Shown here in pieces: positions 7,522-16,126 of a stretch of 64,000 nt of DNA. The position numbers and the translations under genes are program-made. The stretch is from the NCBI GenBank assembly GCA_910587865.1, contig CAJUNX010000004.1, forward strand, positions 85,453-149,452, given 5' to 3'. Within the stretch, counting starts at the first letter, position 1. Each line of letters begins with the position of its first letter. This DNA is from an uncultured Roseburia sp. (lineage in GTDB: Bacteria; Bacillota; Clostridia; Lachnospirales; Lachnospiraceae). The notes beneath the pieces are model-generated. The model made no database searches. It was not told the origin of the DNA and saw only the letters and a list, made by a program, of their open reading frames with translations.

Positions 7522-9949
7522 CCTTGAATAAATCTCCGTCAACCTCAATGTGGAGCGTACCTCCCTGGGCCTCGGTAAAGCTTTTGGCAATCGCAAGACC
7601 GAGTCCGGAGCCTTCCGTATTCCGTGAGGCGTCGCCCCGCACAAAACGCTCCGTGATCTCGTCCGGCCGGAAACTAAGCTCGGCCGCGGACATGTTTTTC
7701 AGCGTGATCTCCACGAAATCCGCAGCGATACCCGATATGCCGGCTCCCGTCATGCCTGCCGCATCCATCCTTCCCGGGACCGCTCCGGGCATGCCGCCAG
7801 AAAAGCCTGCCGCATCCGGCGCTCCTTTCATCCCTCCCGGCATACCTCCCATGGCGGCTGCAAATCCGGAATCGTTCTGCGCCGCAGCTCCCCCTGCCGG
7901 TGTGCCCGGGATTCTTTTCACCTCCACGTAAACCCGGCTGCCGGGCATCGCGTATTTCTGAATGTTGACGAAAAGATTTTCGAAAATACGGTATGTCTTC
8001 TGATTATCCAGCATCAGGATCACCTGATCCTCTGGCACATTCCAGCGCAGGTCAAGCGAAGACGCCGTGAATTTGTCCGTGTGCTCCACGCTCACCTGCT
8101 TCATCAGCTTCACCACGTCCACCTTCATGAGGTCTAATGTCATGCTGTTGCTGGTCGCCTTGCTCACCTCGAACAGATCCTCGATCAGCACCTTTAAACG
8201 CAGGGATTTCCGCTCCAGTGTCTCGATATAAGAACGGCGCTCCTCCTCCGTGATATCCTCTTTTTTCAGCAGTTCGATATAGGTCGTGATTGCTGTCAGC
8301 GGCGTCTTTAAATCGTGCGAGACATTTGTAATCAGTTCTGTCTTCATACGCTGACTTTTTACCTCTTCGTCCACCGCCTTTTTAAAACCGAAACGTATCA
8401 TTGCCAGTTGCTCCTTAAACGGCTCAAACATACCGATATCTCTGTCGATCTCCGCGTCGAGGTTTCCCCGTGCGATCTGTCCCACGCCCGAAAGCAGCGT
8501 CTGATAATCGCGGCCTGCCCGGTCGTAATATTTTTTTATCAGATAAAACACAACCACGGAGTAGACTAACAGCACGCCGATCCCGAAAAACCAGAACATG
8601 GAGACCACTGCAAGCACGACGTAATTGATCACCACAATCTTTAAGATCATTTTGGTCGATTTTTCACTGAAATCAATGTGCCGCGTCTCATATACAAAGT
8701 CTTCCCAGCGCGCCTTTATCCACGGAAAAATCTGATAGATCAGGCTGTACTGGCGGACATATTCCCGGATACCGAGCGTGACAGCCGGACGCAGCGCCCG
8801 TATGGATACATACCAGAGCACATAGAGGATACCTGTCTGTGCGCCTGCCGAGATCAGCTGCCAGAGTGTGGTCCACGAATCATTGTAAAAAAGCTGTTCG
8901 AACAGCTTCTGATAGCTTTCGAATGATTTATGGCTCCATATCACCTGCAAAAAATAGTTCCCCTGATTTAACACTATAAGAACGCCGAGCAGCGCCGCTT
9001 CCATCACATACCGGTTTCCGGGCCGGTTCATCGGAATCTCACAGCGCCAGACCCTGCGGCTGGTCATCGCAAACATCAGCGCCGTGGTTAAAAGCAGCCC
9101 GCCCGCAAACAAAAGCATGCCGCCCGCCTGTGAGTATGCGGATACCATCATAAGATAATCCGAACCGTATTCATAGTCTCCGTACTGCCAGATCAGCTGA
9201 TTTTCCGCGTTCTTCGGTATGCCGTATATCACGGTAAAATCCGACGGTTTCTTCCATTCACAGACCAGTCCGTCCTCCCGCCCGAACAGCGATACATAGC
9301 TTTCCGGAAGTCCCTCCCAGAACATATCCGTCCTGTCATTGAGTCCCAGGATCTTAATGATCATGCCGGGATCCACATTCTGACTGTACACCTTCTCCAC
9401 GGTCAGAATCCCGTTTTCGTCGTACCGCATCACAAAATAATTGTTGTAGTACTCCTGCAGCGATCTGATGACGCTCTGATCCAAAGATGCCTGATACACC
9501 GCCTCGAGCGGCTGCCCCGTGTTTTTTTCGTATTTTCCGTCCCCGAGGACGATACAATAGTCAATATCCATGCGGTACTGATCAAATTCGCTGGCCGCCG
9601 TCCCCATCCTGCTGTTCATCTCTGCTTTCAGATCGTTGATCAGACCCACGGTATCCATCGCGAGCGTATTCTCATACTGCGCCGCAAAATAAAGATCCGC
9701 GGCCGATATCGTGCCTTCGCGCTGCGACAGCTCGTAAAAGAGCACGTAACTGCCCGAAAACAGCTTCTCTAACGTGTCGCTGTTGATCTGCTCCGTTTCC
9801 AGCTCCTCTCTCCAGCCGGCAAGCTGTCTGTCCGCCCTGCTGCTGATTCCAGGGAAGGCCAGCACGGTCCCCGCTGAAATCAGGACCAGAGCGAGCACTG
9901 TGATTATGATCCTTGTCTTACGGTTGTTTTTCCATTTTATATCCAACAC
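7493..9949 (-). CDS. membrane sensor histidine kinase with a Gly/Met/Ala-rich insert in the ATPase domain
   Basis: This 818-residue kinase has an N-terminal helix (about 13-32), a large extracytoplasmic sensor region (to about 265), a cluster of membrane helices (about 270-500), then HisKA and HATPase domains. The phosphoacceptor is in NVSHDLKTPLTA near residue 545. The N box is FENLFVNIQKYA and the C-terminal G box is EGSGLGLAIAKS. Between two strands of the ATP-binding domain sits an insert of about 60 residues rich in Gly, Met, Ala and Pro (7721-7912) that normal kinases lack. The start is a GTG overlapping the response regulator gene by 32 bp, with AAGGTGG ahead. The signal sensed is unknown. 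Confidence 0.9.
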   Translation of the reverse strand: MLDIKWKNNRKTRIIITVLALVLISAGTVLAFPGISSRADRQLAGWREELETEQINSDTLEKLFSGSYVLFYELSQREGTISAADLYFAAQYENTLAMDTVGLINDLKAEMNSRMGTAASEFDQYRMDIDYCIVLGDGKYEKNTGQPLEAVYQASLDQSVIRSLQEYYNNYFVMRYDENGILTVEKVYSQNVDPGMIIKILGLNDRTDMFWEGLPESYVSLFGREDGLVCEWKKPSDFTVIYGIPKNAENQLIWQYGDYEYGSDYLMMVSAYSQAGGMLLFAGGLLLTTALMFAMTSRRVWRCEIPMNRPGNRYVMEAALLGVLIVLNQGNYFLQVIWSHKSFESYQKLFEQLFYNDSWTTLWQLISAGAQTGILYVLWYVSIRALRPAVTLGIREYVRQYSLIYQIFPWIKARWEDFVYETRHIDFSEKSTKMILKIVVINYVVLAVVSMFWFFGIGVLLVYSVVVFYLIKKYYDRAGRDYQTLLSGVGQIARGNLDAEIDRDIGMFEPFKEQLAMIRFGFKKAVDEEVKSQRMKTELITNVSHDLKTPLTAITTYIELLKKEDITEEERRSYIETLERKSLRLKVLIEDLFEVSKATSNSMTLDLMKVDVVKLMKQVSVEHTDKFTASSLDLRWNVPEDQVILMLDNQKTYRIFENLFVNIQKYAMPGSRVYVEVKRIPGTPAGGAAAQNDSGFAAAMGGMPGGMKGAPDAAGFSGGMPGAVPGRMDAAGMTGAGISGIAADFVEITLKNMSAAELSFRPDEITERFVRGDASRNTEGSGLGLAIAKSFTEAQGGTLHIEVDGDLFKVVIRWKCVL

Positions 9950-10631
9950 CCCACACCACCTTTAAATATTTTGGATCCTTCGGATTGATTTCGATCTTAT
10001 CCCTGATATTTCTCACATGTACCATGATGGTATCCGTATTGATCGCTTTCTCGTTCCACACCCGCTCGTAAATCTCCTCCGCGGAATAGACTCTGCCCGG
10101 GCTTTTGATCAGAAGCGCCAGAATCTTAAATTCGATCGGCGTCATCTTCACCGGCTTTCCGTCCACAAAGACCTCCACCGTATCCTCGTTTAACTCGAGC
10201 CCGCCGATCGTATGCACCCTGTCGTTCGTCTCGGTCTGACCGTTTTTGTTCGTGAATTTTAAATACCGCCGCAGCTGGGAATTCACACGCGCCATCAGCT
10301 CCAGCGGCGTAAACGGCTTCGTCACGTAATCATCCGCCCCGATATTTAAGCCGATTACTTTGTCCGTCTCCTCAGATTTTGCCGAGAGCATAATCACCGG
10401 AAATTCGTGATTCTGCCGCAGCTTCATCGTCATCGTGATGCCGTCCATCCGCGGCATCATGATATCCACGATCGCCAGGTGGATCGTCTCTCTCCCGATC
10501 ACCTCCAGGCCCTCGATTCCGTCCGCAGCTTTAAACACATTGTAATTCTGGCTCTTTAAAAAGATTTCGATCCCGTCCCGGATCTCTTTGTCGTCTTCCA
10601 CGATCAGGATATTATACTTCTGCTGTTCCAT
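9918..10631 (-). CDS. OmpR-family response regulator
   Basis: This 237-residue protein has a receiver domain (residues 6-120) with acidic pocket Glu12-Asp13-Asp14, phosphoacceptor Asp56 (AIVDIMMPRMDG) and the lysine of VTKPF. It is followed by a winged-helix DNA-binding domain (about 135-235) with the usual LTPIEF-like start and VRNIRDKIE recognition helix region. It is cotranscribed with the overlapping histidine kinase gene. The operon appears to start at the DedA or glycosyltransferase gene, so targets may involve envelope glycolipids; that is inference from context. Confidence 0.93.
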   Translation of the reverse strand: MEQQKYNILIVEDDKEIRDGIEIFLKSQNYNVFKAADGIEGLEVIGRETIHLAIVDIMMPRMDGITMTMKLRQNHEFPVIMLSAKSEETDKVIGLNIGADDYVTKPFTPLELMARVNSQLRRYLKFTNKNGQTETNDRVHTIGGLELNEDTVEVFVDGKPVKMTPIEFKILALLIKSPGRVYSAEEIYERVWNEKAINTDTIMVHVRNIRDKIEINPKDPKYLKVVWGVGYKMEKQP

Positions 10632-10662
10632 GATGCGCTCCTTTGTCTGTTTGATTTTTTCA

Positions 10663-11868
10663 TCATATCACATACCGCCCTGGAATGGAACGCATATCTT
10701 CTGCCTGCCCGAGGCGGTTCACACAGACCCTGCGGTAGCACTGCTCCGCAATCCCGGCAACCTCATCCTCAGAGTACCGCTTTGCCGTCTCCGCCGCTGT
10801 CCTTCTCATCCGGAAACGGCGCGCATCGTCTTCTGTCAGCCGCACGATACATCCGGCCCACTCTTCTTCGTCCTCACCGGTGAGATAACCGTTCTCCCCG
10901 TCCCTGACCACATCCCGCACACCGCTCGCATCCACCGCCACAACCGGATTTCCCACCGCCATCGCCTCGAGCAGGACAATGCCCTGCGTCTCCGATTTTG
11001 ACGTAAATAAAAACGCGTCTGCGGCAGCCTGGTAATGTCTGATTTCCTGATTATCCACTGTTCCGGCCAGAACCACCTCCTTATCAAGACCGAGCCGCAC
11101 AATCTGCCCTAGAATCCTCTCGCGGTCCGGACCGTCCCCGATGATCAGATGGCGAAAGCGCTTTCCCCGTTCTGCGAGAAGCGCTTTTAAGCAGGCAAGC
11201 CCTCTCAGCTGAAATTCCAGATTTTTTTCTTTCGCCAGCCTTGAAACCGTGCAGAACAGATAATCCGCGTCACCCAGATACTGCCGGCGCAGCGCAGCCG
11301 CACGTTCCTGATCCGGACAGAAGCTCTCCGCCGGAATCCCGGTCGGCATGACCTCCACCGGCGTTCCGAAATCCTTCTCATACAGCCAGGACTGCATCCC
11401 CGGGGTCGGCGCCACCAAAAGGTCACATCGTTCACAGAACCAGCGCAGATATTTCTCCAGCGCGCCCGTACACCGCTCGATCGTTTCAAGCCCCGCAATA
11501 TAGTGCAGATACTGCTCGTATCTGGTATGATAGGTAAATACGACCGGTATGCCGAGTCTCTTTTGAATATGAAGCGCGACGTTTCCGACAATCGCCGGAT
11601 GATGCACGTGGATCACATCAATCTCAAGCATTTTTACCGCGCGCTGCATCATGCCCGTCAGTACATTCGGCACCGGCGCTTTCGCGATCTTCATCGGAAA
11701 CGACGGATATCGGACAACAAACGGCTCTTCCTCCTGTCCCTCATAGCTCGGTGCAAATACATACACCGTGTGTCCTCTTTTCCGCAATGCCTCTGCGAGA
11801 TGCTCGATAGAAACGGGAACGCCCCCGATGTACGGTTTATAATTATTGGTAAACATTGCGATTCTCAT
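10663..11868 (-). CDS. glycosyltransferase family 4 (diacylglycerol or lipid glycosyltransferase type)
   Basis: This 401-residue cytoplasmic GT-B enzyme starts with MRIAMFTNNYKPYIGGV, typical of the 1,2-diacylglycerol 3-glucosyltransferase-like GT4 group. The acceptor side shows HVHHPAIVG and FTYHTRYEQY. The nucleotide-sugar side shows GDGPDRERI and an E-x7-E motif (ETQGIVLLE) near residues 292-300. ATG 11866-11868 is preferred over one eight codons upstream because AAGGAGAG lies 5-12 bp before it. It precedes the two-component genes and follows DedA, which fits a membrane glycolipid role. The exact acceptor cannot be told. Confidence 0.85.
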   Translation of the reverse strand: MRIAMFTNNYKPYIGGVPVSIEHLAEALRKRGHTVYVFAPSYEGQEEEPFVVRYPSFPMKIAKAPVPNVLTGMMQRAVKMLEIDVIHVHHPAIVGNVALHIQKRLGIPVVFTYHTRYEQYLHYIAGLETIERCTGALEKYLRWFCERCDLLVAPTPGMQSWLYEKDFGTPVEVMPTGIPAESFCPDQERAAALRRQYLGDADYLFCTVSRLAKEKNLEFQLRGLACLKALLAERGKRFRHLIIGDGPDRERILGQIVRLGLDKEVVLAGTVDNQEIRHYQAAADAFLFTSKSETQGIVLLEAMAVGNPVVAVDASGVRDVVRDGENGYLTGEDEEEWAGCIVRLTEDDARRFRMRRTAAETAKRYSEDEVAGIAEQCYRRVCVNRLGQAEDMRSIPGRYVI

Positions 11869-11916
11869 ATCTCTCTCCTTCCCCCCGTGCAAAGACCACC
11901 GTTTTGAACTTTTGTG

Positions 11917-12423
11917 TCAGATATACGCGAGTACCGAATCTCCGAACAGATATCCAGCACCGACAAAAACCAGATTCCAGACGGCAATGCCAAGCGTGGA
12001 GCTGACCACATACTTCCGGAAATCCATCCGGATCATCCCCGCCGGAATCGAGATGATCGTCCGCACCATCGGCAGCAGTTTGCTGACAAAGATACCCATG
12101 CCGCCCCGTTCCCGCAGATACTGCATCTTTCCCTCGATCATCTCCTTTTGGGAGGGGAACTTCTTATAATATTTCTTCAGAAACATCTCGCCGCCTCCCC
12201 TGCCAAGCGCGTAGAGGATGACGCTTCCTGTAAGTCCGGCCGCAACCGTGATGATCATGGTCATAAAAAAGCTAAGTCCTCCGCGCGCCGCCCAGATCCC
12301 GGCCAGCGGCATGATCACCCCCGCAGGAAATCCCGGCAGGTTCATATATTCCAGCAGCACGATCACATAGATCGCAATCGGTCCGTAGGTCACAAAATAC
12401 TGCATGATCGTCTCTAATTCCAT
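11917..12423 (-). CDS. DedA family membrane protein
   Basis: This protein of about 168 residues belongs to the DedA/SNARE-associated family, whose members act in membrane lipid or undecaprenyl phosphate translocation. Family signs are the PGFPAGVIMPLAG segment near the start, GRGGGE in the middle, and the conserved FVSKLLPMVRTIISIPAGMIRMDFRKY stretch, which includes the essential arginine. Four to five hydrophobic segments are visible. GGAGG lies 5 bp before the ATG at 12423; an in-frame ATG four codons upstream is possible. The next gene follows after 48 bp. Confidence 0.88.
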   Translation of the reverse strand: MELETIMQYFVTYGPIAIYVIVLLEYMNLPGFPAGVIMPLAGIWAARGGLSFFMTMIITVAAGLTGSVILYALGRGGGEMFLKKYYKKFPSQKEMIEGKMQYLRERGGMGIFVSKLLPMVRTIISIPAGMIRMDFRKYVVSSTLGIAVWNLVFVGAGYLFGDSVLAYI

Positions 12424-12606
12424 CGTTGCCTCCATCCCAGAACATTTTTTTAAAGCCGCATGTCAGAGCTTTGATCCGGCTCCGCGATTTTGTTTTGTGG
12501 CTTTGATGTACTGATGCTGTTATCATACCCCGGGAATCCAAAAACCGCCTCCAGAAAAACCCGAAGAATTTCTAAAGAAAGCGTTAGGATCTTATGAAAA
12601 AATTTC

Positions 12607-12635
12607 TTGACAATTCATATTTCGTGTAGTATAGT
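12607..12635 (+). promoter_or_regulatory. promoter of tRNA-Thr
   Basis: TTGACA (12607-12612) and TATAGT (12630-12635) are 17 bp apart and 25 bp upstream of the tRNA. This is one of the best promoters in the window. Confidence 0.9.
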
Positions 12636-12660
12636 AAGACAGGTGTTGAGATACACAGTT

Positions 12661-12733
12661 GCTGCTGTGGCTCAGTCGGTAGAGCGTCGCATTGGTAGTG
12701 CGGAGGTCACGGGTCCGATTCCCGTCAGCAGCT
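12661..12733 (+). tRNA. tRNA-Thr, anticodon GGT
   Basis: The full cloverleaf can be drawn: 7-bp acceptor stem (GCTGCTG/CAGCAGC), D stem GCTC/GAGC, anticodon stem TCGCA/TGCGG, and anticodon GGT at 12694-12696 in loop TTGGTAG. The variable loop is five bases and the T stem is ACGGG/CCCGT. The CCA end is not encoded. Two oddities: the T loop reads TCCGATT, with C instead of the near-universal T at position 55, and the discriminator base is T. Confidence 0.93.
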
Positions 12734-12744
12734 TTTTATGATGT

Positions 12745-12784
12745 GGCTGGAAATCCTGATTTTCGGGGCTTGCAGCTTTTTTTT
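12745..12784 (+). terminator. terminator after tRNA-Thr
   Basis: An imperfect hairpin (GCTGG...TGCAGC outside, CCTGA/TCGGG inside) is followed by eight T residues (12777-12784). Confidence 0.75.
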
Positions 12785-12843
12785 GCTAACAGAACTGATT
12801 ACATCTGATTACACTTCTGGGGCAGTGACCTAAAAAAAACAAC

Positions 12844-12892
12844 GAATGAAAAAGTACCCGCGGATCCTTCCTCCGCAGGTACTTTTTCATTC
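12844..12892 (-). terminator. terminator of the PBP gene
   Basis: A 15-bp arm pair (GAATGAAAAAGTACC / GGTACTTTTTCATTC) encloses an inner GC stem (GCGGA/TCCGC). On the minus strand it is followed by a T run (complement of 12831-12838). Confidence 0.92.
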
Positions 12893-12901
12893 CGTCTTTC
12901 T

Positions 12902-15250
12902 TTATTCTCCATTCTGCCCAAACCAGACATCGAGCACGCCGCGGCTCTTCTCCACGACATACCCGCTGCCTCCCCGTTCTTTCACGTCCTCGACCATCGT
13001 CACGATCAGCACCGGCCGGGCCGTATCCCGCTCCGGGGTAAAGACCACAAACCATCCCAGCTCCGTTCCGGTATCGTCATCCTTTGACGCCTTGATCTCC
13101 GCCGTTCCGGTCTTGCCCGCGAGTGCCACATCCTCCCGATGCGCGCCGTATCCCGTACCGTTCGGATCATTGACCACAAGCCGCAGTCCCTCGAGCACCA
13201 CACCTGCCGTGTCCGCGGAAAATGCGCCGGCGATCCAGTATTCCGGCGACGGCTGATCCGCATAGACCAGATATGGCCGGATCATATTTCCCTCGTTGCA
13301 GAAGGCGGAATACATACCTGCCATGTGCAGCGGACTGACCAGCATCTGCCCCTGTCCGTATCCGCTGTCCGCCAGACCGATCTCTCCGTCGATGGTCTCT
13401 GTATTCGAATACTGCGATGCCGTCATCCGGATTTCAAACGGGATCTCCTCGCCGAAACCGAGCCCGTCCAGCGCCAGGACAAACGCATCCGCGCCGATCC
13501 GAAGCGCCGCTTTGGCGAAATAAATATTGTCCGAATAAATCAGTGCATTCTGAAGCACCGCTTTGTCATACGCGTGCAGCGTCGTCACATAATAGGATCC
13601 CCAGGATGCATCCTTCTGCCAGCTTAAGCCCTCCATCCCGTAATCCTCATCCGCATTGATCGCGCCGGATTCCAGCCCGATTGCGGCCGTGATGGATTTA
13701 AACGTGGAGCCGGGGCAGAAAGACTGCCGGTAACGGTTATACATCGGCTGCCGTTCGTCCTCGTTTAATGCCGTCCACTGCTCCCCCGAAAGCCCCAGGA
13801 TAAAGTCGTTGTCATCGTAGGAAGGCGTACTGACCAGCGCAAGCACTTCCCCGGTGTATGGATTCATTGCCACGGAACAGCTTTCGTCCGTCTTTGTCTG
13901 CTCATACAGCGATTTCTGTAATTCGGAGTCAATGGTCAGCCGCACGTCCTGCCCGTTTTCCACCGGCACCGAGGCGATCTCCCTCTTTTCCTGCCCCGAC
14001 TCGTCAATGATATAGATCCTGCAGCCGTTCTGCCCTTTTAACTCCGTCTCAAACAGGCTCTCAGCACCGGTCCTGCCGATCACGCTGTTCGCCGTATATC
14101 CCTCGCCTTCATGCTCCAAAAGATCCTCCGCGGTGACATTCTGCACATAACCGATCAGATGCGACGCCGCCTCACCGAGCGGATAGGAACGCACTGTGGT
14201 GTCCGTGATCATCACACCCGGAATCGCCAGAAGCTGCTGCTGCCGCTCATACTCCGCCAGCACGTCCGGATCCTGATCTGCGGCCTGAAGCGCCAGCTCA
14301 TCCACCTTCGGAATCGTCCTGACCGGGACAAACGAATCGTCCTTCACCCAGGAGGCGGACAGCTGCTTTTCGATCGTCTCCGGCGTCACGCCGAGAAAAT
14401 CGGACAGCTGCGCAAACGCGCTCTCCCGGTCTGTGAGCTTTCCCGGGACGATGCCGACGGAGGACGCGGTGCCCGGCCCTGCGAGCATCCTTCCGTTCCG
14501 GTCAAGAATCTGCCCGCGCTCCGCCAGCGTCGTGGAAACACGCACCTTATCCGAGCCGTACAGTCCCGGAAAAATCAGATCATCCCGCCAGATCAGCGCA
14601 AAGCGCTCCTCCTCTTCCAGAAACTGCGCCTCATTCTCAAAGCTGACCTCCCCCGCTGCAGTCTCATACGTCACCTGATACCGTACCAAAAGCGTCTCCT
14701 CATCAAAGGCGAGCACTTCTGTGTCAAGATCGCTCAGTCCGATGCCCTCATAAATCGCTGAATTGCGGTCCGCAAACTCCGCTTCCGTGATACCGCCGGA
14801 ATGATCCGGTGAGATCAGCGCATACATCTGACTGTATTCCCTCCTTAATATATGATCATAATAGGCCGCCAGCACGTCGTTCGGTTTTGTGCGCTCATCC
14901 TTTTTTAACAGACGCGTCACCAAAACCGTGATCCCCGCCGCAAGTGCGACGACAAGCAGAATCAGCGCCGCGATAAGCACCGCACGTTTTCGCTTCGCCC
15001 TGCGCCTGCGTCTGTCACTGTAACCGCCTGTCGGATATCCGCTTCGGTACGGTCCACCGGAATATCTGCCGCCAGAATACCCGCTGCTCCCGTAACTGCT
15101 TTTATGTCGTCTTCGTCTGCTATTGTTTCCCATCGTAATCCCCATTTCTGCGCTGTTTCCTGCGCGCAGGCGACGCTGCGCCTGCCGCCGTCTTTTCATG
15201 ATACTCTTCCATTTTAAAGGAAACATGATTACCTGGCAAGCAGAAACCAA
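12902..15250 (-). CDS. class B penicillin-binding protein with MecA-type N-terminal domain
   Basis: This transpeptidase of up to 782 residues cross-links peptidoglycan outside the membrane. One membrane helix (about 89-112) follows a strongly basic cytoplasmic tail rich in Gly, Ser, Tyr and Arg. Then come an NTF2-like MecA_N domain (about 120-235), a PBP dimer domain and the transpeptidase. The active site has STFK (Ser near residue 515), SDN (near 573) and KTGT (near 713). The MecA_N layout is that of PBP2a/PBP3-type proteins, often of low beta-lactam affinity, but resistance cannot be claimed. The start is uncertain: ATGs at 15226, 15199, 15145 and 15133 are also in frame and none has a clear ribosome site. 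Confidence 0.9.
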   Translation of the reverse strand: MVSACQVIMFPLKWKSIMKRRRQAQRRLRAGNSAEMGITMGNNSRRRRHKSSYGSSGYSGGRYSGGPYRSGYPTGGYSDRRRRRAKRKRAVLIAALILLVVALAAGITVLVTRLLKKDERTKPNDVLAAYYDHILRREYSQMYALISPDHSGGITEAEFADRNSAIYEGIGLSDLDTEVLAFDEETLLVRYQVTYETAAGEVSFENEAQFLEEEERFALIWRDDLIFPGLYGSDKVRVSTTLAERGQILDRNGRMLAGPGTASSVGIVPGKLTDRESAFAQLSDFLGVTPETIEKQLSASWVKDDSFVPVRTIPKVDELALQAADQDPDVLAEYERQQQLLAIPGVMITDTTVRSYPLGEAASHLIGYVQNVTAEDLLEHEGEGYTANSVIGRTGAESLFETELKGQNGCRIYIIDESGQEKREIASVPVENGQDVRLTIDSELQKSLYEQTKTDESCSVAMNPYTGEVLALVSTPSYDDNDFILGLSGEQWTALNEDERQPMYNRYRQSFCPGSTFKSITAAIGLESGAINADEDYGMEGLSWQKDASWGSYYVTTLHAYDKAVLQNALIYSDNIYFAKAALRIGADAFVLALDGLGFGEEIPFEIRMTASQYSNTETIDGEIGLADSGYGQGQMLVSPLHMAGMYSAFCNEGNMIRPYLVYADQPSPEYWIAGAFSADTAGVVLEGLRLVVNDPNGTGYGAHREDVALAGKTGTAEIKASKDDDTGTELGWFVVFTPERDTARPVLIVTMVEDVKERGGSGYVVEKSRGVLDVWFGQNGE

Positions 15251-15272
15251 TCAAACTATATTTATAATCTAA

Positions 15273-15301
15273 TTGACTTTTTTCCCTGCACATGCTATGA
15301 T
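15273..15301 (+). promoter_or_regulatory. promoter of the coiled-coil gene
   Basis: TTGACT (15273-15278) and TATGAT (15296-15301) are 17 bp apart and about 60 bp upstream of the start codon. Confidence 0.85.
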
Positions 15302-15363
15302 ACAGTCATGACAGCATACCTGTTCTTATACAGCCTGAGGATCTTCACGAAAGGAGGTTTTCC

Positions 15364-15909
15364 ATGACAGATCAGGAACTTTTACTCGCCATATCCGACC
15401 TGATGGACCGCAAACTCTCATCGGCACTGCAGCCCTTAAAGGATGATATTCAGGAGCTCAGACATGATGTTGCGGATCTGAAAACGGACGTCGCAGAATT
15501 AAAAGAGGATGTCGCTTTTCTTAAGGAGGATGTCTCTCTTCTCAAGGAGGATGTCTCTCTTCTCAAGGAGGATGTCTCTCTTCTCAAGAAGGATGTCTCT
15601 CTTCTCAAGAAGGATGTCTCTCTTCTCAAGGAGGACGTCGCAAATCTCAAAGAAGACGTCGCAAATCTCAAAGAGGCGATACAGCTTCTCGAATCCAGAG
15701 TCAGCAGCCTGGAACGCCGTATGACAGCCGTCGAACTACATTTGGAAAACATCACAGACAAAAACATCCAGTATCTGGCCGAAAACTATGTTCCGGCCTC
15801 CCGCCGATACATGACGGAATCCGCAAAGATGGAAGCCATGCAGGCGGATATCGACGTCATGAAAGCCGTTCTCCGTGAACACAGCGAAAAATTAAAGCAG
15901 ATTTCCTGA
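15364..15909 (+). CDS. heptad-repeat coiled-coil protein of unknown function
   Basis: This 181-residue soluble protein has a central part (about residues 28-108) of consecutive seven-residue units of the type LKEDVSL. This is an almost ideal coiled coil with hydrophobic a/d positions and K/E-D pairs. A second helical stretch follows (VSSLERRMTAVELHLENI), then ENYVPASRRY and a charged C-terminal helix. AAAGGAGG precedes the ATG. Proteins of this shape are common and untyped in Lachnospiraceae. No enzyme motif or membrane segment is visible. It has its own promoter and stands alone between the PBP gene and the importer operon. Confidence 0.8.
   Translation: MTDQELLLAISDLMDRKLSSALQPLKDDIQELRHDVADLKTDVAELKEDVAFLKEDVSLLKEDVSLLKEDVSLLKKDVSLLKKDVSLLKEDVANLKEDVANLKEAIQLLESRVSSLERRMTAVELHLENITDKNIQYLAENYVPASRRYMTESAKMEAMQADIDVMKAVLREHSEKLKQIS
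15463..15680 (+). repeat. 21-bp coding minisatellite
   Basis: About ten in-frame 21-bp units encode the heptads. The middle units (about 15523-15629) are almost identical at DNA level (CTCAAGGAGGATGTCTCTCTT and AAGAAG variants), so copy number is expected to vary between strains. Confidence 0.9.
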
Positions 15910-16060
15910 CCGGCAGGATATTTCTGTCTATTTCTGCAAACCTCTCACGTCGAACCCTTCCCTGGCGCCGGCCTGTGTCTGCAAAGACCACTCTGTATTT
16001 TCATTTTCCCGTTTCCTTTTCTAAAAGTAAGTCCTGCCTCTGTTTTCATATCGGTATTTC

Positions 16061-16089
16061 ATGACAAATCAGAAAAAACATGGTATACT
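16061..16089 (+). promoter_or_regulatory. promoter of the importer operon
   Basis: ATGACA (16061-16066) and TATACT (16084-16089) are 17 bp apart, with TG at 16081-16082 giving an extended -10. It lies 38 bp upstream of the lipoprotein start. Confidence 0.75.
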
Positions 16090-16126
16090 TTTTAAAAGAA
16101 TTTATTATAGAAAGGGGACGTGTTAT

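Noticed and set aside
15450..15767. Antisense ORF over the heptad-repeat gene
   Set aside because: A repeat-driven shadow frame; the sense strand has promoter, ribosome site and coiled-coil logic.
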